In this document: positions 1 to 11,400 of the stretch, piece by piece
Layout of the letters: each line of letters begins with the position of its first letter
How positions within the stretch are numbered: the stretch's first letter is position 1
DNA from: Cruorifilaria tuberocauda
Taxonomy: Eukaryota; Nematoda; Chromadorea; Rhabditida; Onchocercidae
DNA: 64,000 nt
NCBI GenBank assembly: GCA_013365365.1
Contig: JABVXU010000236.1
Location: 1-64,000, forward strand
Reading direction: 5' to 3'
Translations under genes and position numbers: made by a program
Notes under the pieces: model-generated
Databases searched by the model: none
Seen by the model: the letters and a program-made list of their open reading frames with translations, nothing else
Told to the model about the DNA's origin: nothing

Positions 1-2736
1 GTGCATCTATATGCGTCTACTGAATTCATTTAATTTTTTAACAGTATTCGTATATCGACAAAAAGATTTTCAACTTGTTGCAATTCACTATCTCAAGTAT
101 ATTTCCAATGGACGAAGATTAAGTGTCGAACCAGCTACAGTTTTCGGTTTTATAAGATGAATAAACCACATGATTTCCTGATTGACTTGAATTGATTTAC
201 GGATTATCAATTTGCTGATCTCCATAATAACTTTGTGTGACTGTGTAAAAATTTCTCTTTTAATTAAAACTAACGTAAAGAGATTGTGTTCCATTAAAGA
301 GTTGGATAAATCTCATTTAGCATTTAATTGTAACAAATATCTATTATTAGCTGAAGGTTCCATTTATATAAAACGTTAATAAATCTTTGTCTAAACGAAA
401 ACTCAAGAATATTCAACTAATCTTCTACCAAATCGATCCTTATCATCAAATTAGTTCTCTACAATAATTACAACAAATATTTATTAGCTGAAAGATTGCT
501 CGCAATATGTAGAACGCTCTCGTTGAGAAAGTAATATTGTCATACTTGTAAATGAGTGACATTCAAGTACCAATATGGGAGCTGTCAACGTTCTCCTGTG
601 AGCGTGACAATGCTGACAGTGTTCTTTCTTGTTATTGTCGACGATCTTCCTCAACCGTGACAATCTTTCCATCTTCCTACTCGTAAGTAAGCTATCAGTT
701 TAGCTTCTGTGATAGCTGATACTCTTGGGTCTACCTCAATCTTGGATAATTAAACCTTTATTAAAACAAACTTGATGCAACGTTACATTAACTTCAACAA
801 TTTCGCAATATTCTGTCAGTGAATCATATGAACAATTCTACATTAACTTTCCATATTTATCAATCATTGGCAAAAATTATTCTTTTATACCCAATGCAAT
901 CATACTCGTAAGAAAAACTTAGAAACTTTTAGAATTCGTTCGATGAAATGCTGATTCTAAAGGAAATCCATTAGTATGAGACAAGGAATGGATTATCGAG
1001 GGAAAAAATAATATGTCTCGAACTACATATGAACTACATACTTTCGAAACTGTCAATGAAAAGTGGAATACTGTATCTAAAAAATCTCAATTTCATCAAA
1101 AAATGAAAAGAGCAAAACAGATACCTATTTAAAAAAAACCTTTAAAATCTTAAAAATGTACAAAAATGATTTAGAGTTGATACTCGAAAGCTTGAATAAG
1201 GTTTTGTGAAAGAGGGATTGACTCACCAAAAGGAAGAAAATCAATTTGACTAGTTGATTTTTAAGTTTTTCATTTGTTATTATAATCTTATCTTCCGGAC
1301 AATGTTGATATATTGTTGCTAAAGTGTGATTGCACAAAATCATCAATAATTAATTAATAGGTAATCATTAATAGAAATGAATTTCCATTAATAATTACCT
1401 GCAAATTATCACTCATTGAGTTACTTCATTTCAATTATTAATTATGATAATTATGATAAATACTATTGCTAAAGTATGACTGTACAAAATCGAGTAGAAA
1501 TGAAATTTCATTAGTGCTTATCACCAAACATCATTCATTAAATTATTTCATCTCAATTGCTAATTTGAGTAAGCTTAAAATCTAATGATCACCTTCAAAA
1601 TATCGTTCATTAAATTATTTCATTTCAATTGTTAATTCTGACAAAAGTGGAGCAAATTTAAAATCATTTAACATTTCGTTCCTTTTTTATTCCAATTCAT
1701 TTCACAGATCAATTAATTCATTAAAATTGCACCTTAAAATTAAAAAACTTAAATTCAAAAAAAAAGAATTTTAAGACAGAACTTTAAAAAAGCATTCATT
1801 GTGCTTCCCTTCTTATTAATGACATATGAGTGAAACAAATATTTAAAATTAAATTTCAAACGATACTATCCCTTTTCCTTTTTTTTTTAAAATATTAATA
1901 GCCAATATTTATTAGCATTACGAATTTCATGCGCCAAAATGATAAGCTAAAATAGCTTTGGCTTAAAATAATGGATTTTTGTGGCCTTTGTTTTTTTCCA
2001 TTTCATTTCATCTTAGTAAAAATCTAAAACAATTTTTCCTTTCCACCATTATTTCATTCATTTCTCATTTTCTTTTCTTTCTTCAATTTTCCATTTTCAT
2101 TTCCTAATTTTAGCTCTCAAATTGATATTTTACATTTTTTTTTGAAATGAAAAATTTAAGAAAAGATTTTTAAAAAATTCATGAAATATTAACAAATTGC
2201 AACAGTTATCAATAAAATTATTACTTTAAAATTTATTTAAAATAAATTAATTTCATTTGAAGTTGTGTTTAAGTGAAATTATATGCTTCTTCACCCGTCA
2301 TTTCTAAAGTTTAATAAATGGAAAATTTGAAAAGTTTTCATGCATGAATAATGATTATCAGCTGAGGATCGATTTCATCGATGGTGATAACTTTAAATAA
2401 TTCCTTGTCTATATTTTTTCTTTTTGCTGATTGAATTTTCAAAACTTTTCCACGATTTTAAATTTGCATTATTTGACCGTTCTTTCTCTGCATATCACAT
2501 ATTGAAGCAAAAAGTGAAAATCAAAAATAATTAACTTTTCAGTGATAAAGTGGAAATGATAAAATGATAAAATGCATGACCATATGTGAGTGCAACCATT
2601 TTTACAAATATTCCATGAGATTTTCTTTCTTTCCAATTTTTCATTTAAATCAACTTTCGTTAATTCAATAAACAAAGTTTTAATTTAAATTTCAATTAAA
2701 TAAATTAAATGACTGAACATTTTAGATAGGTTGCAG

Positions 2737-2740
<4 letters not shown>

Positions 2741-2785
<45 letters not shown>
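2741..2785. repeat. (GA)n microsatellite
   Basis: About 22 uninterrupted GA dinucleotides followed by a short G run. Simple-sequence repeat in non-coding DNA; likely polymorphic in length. Confidence 0.95.
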
Positions 2786-2790
<5 letters not shown>

Positions 2791-3180
2791 GAAAGAGGAA
2801 AAATTGGAAATGCGCTTAGGATTACTCAATAATTGTTTTTATTTAAGATCATCATCATTTAAATATCAGTATTAGATGAAAAAATCAAGTCAGCGATGAA
2901 ATCAATCTATAATATTAAATTAATTTCCAATTTAATGCTGTCAGTATTGAATTTGAGAAATTAATTTCCAATTCAGTACTAATCCGTACTGAACTGAATA
3001 ACTTGAAAAATGAAATATCATGTTCATCTCTAAATGGAAAATAAATATGAAAATGAACGAACGAATATTTCTGTTATCACACCTGTTAAACGTTATTTAT
3101 TTACGTCAATGATTACTTTCCTTCTCAAAAATAAAACGAAATTAAATAATACTTTATTTGGCGCATTTTATACTTTCATT

Positions 3181-3201
3181 TCTCCCTTTCTCCCTCTCTA
3201 C

Positions 3202-3246
<45 letters not shown>
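3181..3246. repeat. (CT)n microsatellite
   Basis: Pyrimidine tract passing from TCCC-rich sequence into a pure CT run of about 20 units. It lies about 400 bp from the (GA)n tract on the same strand, so the two are complementary and could pair intramolecularly. That pairing is speculation. Confidence 0.9.
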
Positions 3247-3249
<3 letters not shown>

Positions 3250-5190
3250 CCTTTTAATATGAGCTTTTTTCATTTTAATTATATTAATTATGAATTATAT
3301 TAGCAATATATTAAATAGAGTTTATTTAATATCGCTTTTAGCATTATCCAATATACCGTTATCATTTAACAATGATTGTCATTTTTTTCTTTTTTAACTC
3401 TCATAGAATTTGTGAGATTTAAATTCAATTAATATAAATTACAAATATCGATCGGTTCATCCGTATAAGATAAAATTACGAAATACGAATGAATTACAGA
3501 ATATACTGTAAAATATAATTTTGACATTATTTTTATTAGCAAAATGTGTAAATGTATTTTTTACAATCGAAAACTTTTTTAGCATTCAAAAAAATTAATA
3601 TTTAATAGTTTTATTGATAATTTTCTGACTGATATTAATTTGAAAAAATACTTCGAAAATTTCTTTTGAAAACAAAAAAACTTTCCTTTCTTGCATTATT
3701 CTTCCCAAAATTAAAAAAAATTCGAAACTTTTCAAAATTTAGAAAAATTTCAAAATATTTTTTTAAAACTAAAGTGTATTTTCTGTACGTTTTTGCAAAA
3801 AAAAAAATGAAAAAAAAATATGTAAAGTGCATTTTTACTACAAATTAGTTGAATTATTTTAATAATTTTCGTCTTTTTCTCTTTCTCTCACTTTTTTTAT
3901 AATTTAACTGATTGCTCTATTGCAATTCAAAATCATATTTCGCATAAAATTTTGTTTCAATTTTAAATTTGACAAAATTTTTTTCTGCTAATAATTTCTA
4001 CAAATAATAATTATTTCACTAAAAATGATAATTTAATTCTAATCATTTCATTTTGCGTAAACTTGAAGAATCACACAAAATAAACCTGTTATTTTACAAT
4101 TTCTCAAATTATCAATTTTAAAATCGACATATTACCTAATGAAATCTTAAATAGCTAAATTTGATTTAAAAATTTTAATTAAATATTGATGAAAATAATC
4201 TTTCCTAAAATAATCGGAGATATCTAAGCTAGAATGAAATCTTCGTTTGAATATACGAATGTTTTTTTTTTCTTTTCAAAAAATAAAATGAATAAATATT
4301 TTCATAGTGCACCAAAAATTTGCACTTTAATATTTTATCGTTTAATGCTGGAACAAATATCAACTTTGAACTTTAATTGCTACTTCAAATGTCATTTTCA
4401 GATCTCTCCTGCAATATTTGGTATACTAAAAATATTTTTTCAACATGAATGGAACAAAATTTTCAAACTGTTTAAGAATAACTCTCAATCTGAGAATTTA
4501 CGTCTTACTTTTGCTTATCACTGCTAATCACTTTTTCACTTAATTTTTTTTTTCTCATGAAATCATTTTACACTAATTCAATTTCTTCTAATATCGTTGT
4601 ACAAGTTACTTCTTTCAAGTTGCAAATTTTCCGCCAATATCATTAATGCAAAAATGTTCACATTCTTATATATAACACTGATATACCTTATGCTTGTCTA
4701 CTGATATACCATAATACTTATATAAAACTTGAAATATTCAAATAATAATTTTTTTGATCAACTATTTTTGCTCAATATTTAATAACGATAATTTTTAGTT
4801 ACTTAACGTCAGTAATAATTTTTATTTAAGCAGCGAAAATTTGATAGTAACTTAAAATTAGCGAAAATATATCCTCATGAATATTCGATCGAAAGAAAGA
4901 AGAAAGAGAAATAAATTTAGCATTGGAAAATTGAAAAAAAAAATTGAACTAAATTAGAATTATCATTTGTCTCTTGAATTATCGTTAAATTACAGAGTTT
5001 TGGTCACTTATCCATTGAAATGATTCAATTCTTTTATCATTAAATCATGAAAGCTTCACCCTTTCTCCTTTCTCTCTCTCTATCACTCTCTCTATCTCTC
5101 TCTCTTTCAATTCCCTCATTATCAATAATATCTTCTAGTTCAGTAGTTGTTTTCATTCAACTTCATTTTATTTCTCTCTAAGCTTCAGTT

Positions 5191-5301
5191 TCATCCCATT
5201 TCCGCCTTTCTCATTTTCCACGTTTCAATTTTTTCCTTTTGTTTTTTCTTCACGGCAATTTCACTCCTTCGATGATTCTTCACCACTTTCTCAATTAGCT
5301 C
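5191..5301 (-). other. candidate terminal exon, Lys/Glu-rich
   Basis: On the minus strand a T-rich tract ends in an acceptor at 5302-5304. It is followed by 36 open codons in phase 0 rich in Lys, Glu and Arg, then TGA at 5191. The translation resembles a coiled-coil tail. Caution: the plus strand is a pyrimidine-rich tract, and purine-rich DNA reads as K/E/R codons with few stops by chance. The plus strand is also open here. No matching upstream exon was established. Confidence 0.2.
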
Positions 5302-8300
5302 CTGAAGCTCTTCAAAAAAAAAAAATTTTTTTTGTTTTTGAATGATCCGATACCAAAAAAATTTATTAATAATTGATAAAAAGTTAATATCATTATTTTA
5401 AAATCACGATAAATCATTATAAAACTACTATTATTATAAGAATAAATTTTTAAAAATAAAAATAAATAAAAGCTTTTCATGTTTTTTAATACATTTAAAT
5501 AATTCATTTCAAGAAGATTTATTTACTATTTTTAAATTTTCAAAAAATTCAAGTATCATTTTGCTTTTAAGTTTCTTTAAATTTCTTTGTTTTGGTCAGT
5601 TTGCAAGTTTAATTATTCCTGAAAGTAGTTTCATCTTAGGATTGATCAATTAACACATGCTGTGAAATTATTAATTTAAAATAATATTAATTTTACCAAC
5701 TTCATCAATGTGCTAGATAGATAAATAGGATGTTGAAGAAGTTTTAAAAATGTTAAGCTACATTGTCTAATGCAATTACGGCAATTTGTTTGCTTCGATA
5801 GCTTAACAAATGCTTTTCTTATTTCAAGTGCTCATTTCAAACTCTAACTTCTATATTTTAATCTTATCCCAACTAAATTCTTAAACTTTATAGCTAATCT
5901 CCACGGATATTTAAGTAGCATATAAGAATGGAATGGATATCACTGATAACATTGATAAATCTTTAGCATATCAAAATTTAGATATAACATATCAAATAGC
6001 ATAACAAAATTTCATCATTCGTTTATTAAGTTTGCAATTTCAAAATACAACTGAGAAATTTTTACGTCATGTTTCCTTAAATCTCTTTGCGATAATTCCA
6101 AAAGCATTTCTGCTTTAGCCAATTTTTATTTCATTCATCAAAGTAACAATTATTTACTTCATCCTTCCTTGCTTGCATGTTTATTCGCAATTTTCAAGCT
6201 TATTTTTTCTTCAAACCCTTTCAAGCTTATGAAATTTTTTCTCAAATTTGATGAAATAAGATAGAAATATAAACTCAATAAACAAATAAACTCAAAGAAA
6301 CTCAAATAAGTAATCATTTTAACATATTTATCATATTAAACCTATCATTTTCCACTTTTTAAAAGCATTTTTGGAAATTATAAACTCAAATAAATTATCA
6401 TTTTAGCATGTTAAAACTATCATTTTCCTTTTTATTATTGTTAAAATAATCTCAAAGAATTTCTTGTAAATTAAATTTTTAAAAAATATGAGAAGTATCA
6501 AAGATCACTTAACTTTCATGTTTTTTTTTGTTTTTTCCTGTCATTTGGGAAATTCCTATGAAATAGAATGAAATCCCTAAAGCATTTCTTTCATTTTCGT
6601 TTTTCTTTTCCAATTATTTTAAATGTATGTTACATTTTTTAAGCCATTCCAATAAAAGCTTCCCTTTTCCCAATTTTGAAAATCACTTCAATAATGCTTA
6701 CTTAAATAAATTTTGAAAATGAAACATTTGAAGTTGAATTTGAAAAAATGGAAACGGAAGGAAAGAAAAAGGTAAAAAAAGAGAATTAAATTTCAATTCA
6801 ACCATTAATAATGGATAGGATATGCTTGCAAAAATGCATGGAATATATGTGATTGCGTCAAATGCGCCAAATGCATCCTAATAGTAATAATAAAAATAGT
6901 TGTAATAATAGTAATAACAATAGTACCAACATTTTTGACATTGTCATTAGCAGTTATTGATTACTTCCACTGGGAGGTTCATATTAACTTCAAATAACTT
7001 CTTTGATATTATCAATATCAACCAAAATATGATAAAAATATTGGTAAGCAAAATTTTTTTTTATTTCAAATATATTTCCTACTAAAATGTTTCGTTTAAT
7101 TTGAAATGAACAGGAAATAAAAACTTTATTGATTGATTGACAAAGAATTTTAATTCATTAAAATCAAAAATGAAAAGAAATGTTAAAACCACAGATTGAA
7201 TGATAATAGAATTTTAAAAATTCCATTACTAAATAAAACTTCAATAACTGCTTTAACTCTTATTTTACATTAAAAATTTATCATTTGCAGTTGGCAAAAA
7301 GAAAAAAAGAAAATTACAAAATTTGATTTAGTTTATTTTTTCCTTCTCCATCCTTCTTCGTTTACTTTAAATTTAAATTTAAAAAATATATGTTATCTAT
7401 GATGAATTATTCTCCAATCGATTATTATCATTGATAATTTTGGGAAGGGAAGGCATTCATTTCGATCAGTTGTTATTGCCATGGTGTTTGTGGTTGTCAT
7501 AAGGAAATAATGAATTTCCCATTGGTTCACTTGACTTCATTCATCCAGAGTGAATTAATACTCTCTACTTGCGTAAAAATAATGATAAGCATAACAGCTT
7601 AATGCTATTGCCTTTACCGAAGAGTTTTCTCGTTTCGTTAATCTGAAAATTATTTAATTGCATCAGTAATTGATTTTTTGCTTTTATCTATTTTCCTGTT
7701 AAAAGAACTTATTTCGAGAAAACCTCGAGAATTCATGATAATTCGTGATAGCTTATCAACTGTTAATTGTTACCTTTTTCCAGATATTTCATTCTTAATT
7801 TTTCAATAATTTATTCCCACTTTTAACATTTTGATATTCGTATAATTATCAAAAATTCATAACAATTCATGAGCTATTCATTATTACGAATTTTCAGTTA
7901 TTTCATTTCTAATTTTTTAATAATTTATTGATTACAAAAGAAGTTTTGATGTTTGCTGTAAATTTGAAAAGTTTTTGATTCAATGCATATTGATAAATAA
8001 ATTTTATTTAAATGAGAAAAAAAACGAATTCTTTTTTATTAATTAATTTTCTTTTAATAATTATTTCATATAAGCAGATTGTTTTGATTTGTTATTTTTG
8101 CAAAAGATTTATTAACTTTTAATAAATGTGTAACTTTTATAGAATAATCTAAAACAAAAACAAATTAATTATTAAAAATTAGTTTAAGATAAATTTAAAG
8201 TAATAACAACTTCTTTGCTTTTTTTAATTACTATAAAATTTCAAATAATTAATTTCTTGAGCAAAGTAAATAAAATTTTCGCTAGTTTTTAAATGATATG

Positions 8301-8461
8301 AAAATATCATGAAATGTTTGAATTACCTCATGTATTGAATTTTACTTTGTGTTTGATAAAATGAGTTACCTGCAACTGAAAAATCACTTGACAGCTTAAA
8401 TTTTGAATAATCATGCAACTAATTAGTCAGCTAATTAATTAAATGAATTTCAATTTTTCAG

Positions 8462-11400
8462 ATGAATTTAACTCTATTAGCCGCTAAACATCTTCTAATA
8501 TTCTGTTGCAATGGCGGTATACCATTTATCGATCTTTACTCCCAATCAGATCTTAAGGAAAAGCACAGATCGACACATACCGTTGATCCAACTGATTGGA
8601 TTGCCGTGGATACGTCCGGTTTGTTCATCATTTTTCTATCCGGTATTTTCACTATTTACCTGTCTGATCTGTCCATTACTTGCCTGCCTGCTTTGTTCAC
8701 TATTAATCGATAATTATAATCATTTCAAAAATGATCAAAAAATCGATTATTTATGTCAAATAAGTTAGATTTCTTTCTCACTTATTTTTAATATCTTATT
8801 CTTCTATCCAGTTGGTTCATTATTTATCTGTACAATTTATTATTATTCACCTGTCCGGTTTACAAGTAAGTATGCGGAAAAAAAGAAAAATCTAACTTAC
8901 TTGACATCAATATTCCTTTTCTTGGTTATTTTTAAAATGATTATTATTATTATTGATTTTTTAAATTAAGTAGTAAATTCTTAAAAACTTTCAAACTTTT
9001 TAATATTACCGATCATACTATGGTTTGACGATATTTCAAATTAGAATGAATCTCATTTCCATTCGTTTTATGAATGATTTTTAATTAGGTTAACATTTTA
9101 ATTCAATGGAAAATCATCTATTTTTTTTAAAATTAACTTTCAAATAAATAAGTGAAAGAAATTTTTACAGGTTCTGAGCTTAACTTATCGATGATTAACT
9201 CATTATTAGCCTTACACATACCACCAAAAATGCAATTGGACGTTTGTGATTTATTCAATTTAACATTTTCCGATATTGAAGATGAAGCACTCTTCGAGAG
9301 GAATAAAGGTGAAGTAAAATGCAGGTGAGATATTTTGAAAACAATCGATACTGCTTATTAATCAAAAATGAGCTGCGCTTTTTTTTGCTTGCAAAATATT
9401 TACTAGAAAATTTATTCTTTTTTTTGTAATTGTGGAAATTTTAAGATTTTCACAAAGTTACCAATGTTATCGGATATATCAATGACCTTTTCAATGACCG
9501 AAAGATAAAAGTGATTAGTGATATGATATGAATATGGTTGATAATAGTAATAATAAAGCATTATAAAATAGTAGTAGTACTAGTAGTAATAATAATAATT
9601 AATAATAATAATTAATAATAATAATAATAATAATAACAGTAATAATAATAGTATTAATAAATAATAATAATAATTAATAATAATAACGAGGTAAGAATTT
9701 TGCAGTAATGATTATCTAACTTACTCAGCTTACTAACTACAACCAAGAATTATTCATATTCCATTATAATTAAGCAATATTATTTGCTTTGATAATTGTA
9801 GAAGTACTTGTCTTTATTGAATATCTAGTTTCTCTTTTTCTGAATGAAAAGGTAAGGTTTTAGATTAGATTGAAAATTATCAATTTCCCTCATTTAATTA
9901 CTTTGATAATTCCGATACTAATTTTTTTTCTTTTTTTACTTTAATATTAATATTGGGAAATATAGTATTTTATAAATTGTTTATAAAATATGACGAAACT
10001 AATCAATTAAAGTATTTACATTTCCCGCATTTTGTTTCGTTTATTAAAAAGTACAAAAAGTTGTCCCTTTTTTTCCTTTATTTTTTATTTATTTTAATGG
10101 AAACTTTTAAGATAGATAAGAGAGTGATGAAATTTAATTAAATTTTTCATTACTCTTTGTTTAATATTATTAGCTTTTATATAAGCAATAGAAAAATAAG
10201 TTTGATATTACCCTATAAGCAATAGCTTATATATAATAGATAATAGAGAGAAAAAAATTTGATTATAAATTTACTTGACTGCTTGTTTAATTGCTTAGAT
10301 GAAAACTGATAGAAAGGAATTTCAATTCGTCTTAATTAAAATAATTTTCATTAATTCATCGTGAATTTATCGTTTCCATGGTTTTACTTCGAGTTATTTT
10401 AACTATGAAAAATAAAATTTTAAATATCTTACGTTTAGTAAAAAAAAATTTTATCAAAGTCTTCTTTTATTGAAAACTTTACAGATGTCCTTTACGACAT
10501 ATTGGCCTATCATGTGAGCTTGACGCATTAGAAAATGTGGAAAATACCAATCGTAGCTTTTTCAATTTAATCTCATCAATTCTATTGTTTTTCGTATTTA
10601 CTGCTCTCATAATTACGGTAAGCAAACCTTCTCCATTTTATCATTATCATCATGAAAAGATCTGATTAACCCATTAACCTGATTTCGAGCTAATTTCCTA
10701 AATATAAAGTATAAAATAAATAGAAGATAATTTTACTTTTATATAAATGTTAAATTTAGCTGAAAAAGAAGGATGCAATTATAACGAGAAATTCATTCTG
10801 CGTTATTCCAGGAAAAAAAACTAGGAGAATTTAATCACACAATTGTGACATATTACTTTTCACTGACTTTTGAAGCTAAAAATTTCAAAAGTTTATTTAT
10901 AGGATAAAATTTATGAAGAAGACAACAAGCTATTTGCAGCTGTTTTCTTTCTTCCTTCTGCTTCTTCTCATGGCAGCCTGAATTCTAAGAATAAAAGCAA
11001 TTTGAGAAATCGATTTCACTTCCTAAGCTTTCCTTACTCAATGCTAGTCTTTTCATATACAAATAAATTTAGTATTATATGCTATTTTCATGTATTTAAT
11101 ATTCTGTTCCCTACTGATATAAATATTCTGTGAGCAATATACAGTGTATAAAAACTTCATTATATGATATTTATAACGAGTACTTGTTAACGGGTATAAT
11201 AAATATACATATACATATATAATATAAATCAAATCAATTAAATTAAGTCATAATTAATTTAAATTAAGATCAAGCATATGTATTATAAAATAGGTAAGTT
11301 CGTACCTTTATTAATCTAAGTATTATTGATATATAATTATATATATTTTATATAGATATGTTTTTATACATGTAATATTTGAATTGCAAATAATGCTAGA

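Larger units (their letters stand above)
1..8461. other. AT-rich region with no supported gene
   Basis: Very AT-rich sequence upstream of the first convincing gene. It holds a (GA)n tract near 2741, a (CT)n tract near 3181 and a CT-rich run at about 5065-5110. A weak direct repeat (about 25 nt) recurs near 330 and 468. A less AT-rich block at about 480-720 has a 62-codon minus-strand ORF with no recognisable family. A 97-codon plus-strand ORF at 4234-4527 has AT-driven composition and is probably chance. A candidate minus-strand exon at 5191-5301 is listed separately. The last base before the gene at 8462 completes a strong splice acceptor, so an upstream 5' exon or a trans-splice site is possible. 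Confidence 0.5.

Noticed and set aside
484..672. 62-codon minus ORF with CQHCHAH motif
   Set aside because: No family match, no splice partner; the Cys/His spacing does not form a recognised finger.
4234..4527. 97-codon ORF rich in Phe, Lys and Asn
   Set aside because: Composition equals translated AT-rich DNA. An acceptor-like site occurs inside, but no partner exon or family was found.
7441..7610. Cys-rich open stretch (CYCHGVCGC) resembling a metallothionein
   Set aside because: No ATG upstream of the Cys cluster, no convincing acceptor, and the frame is short.
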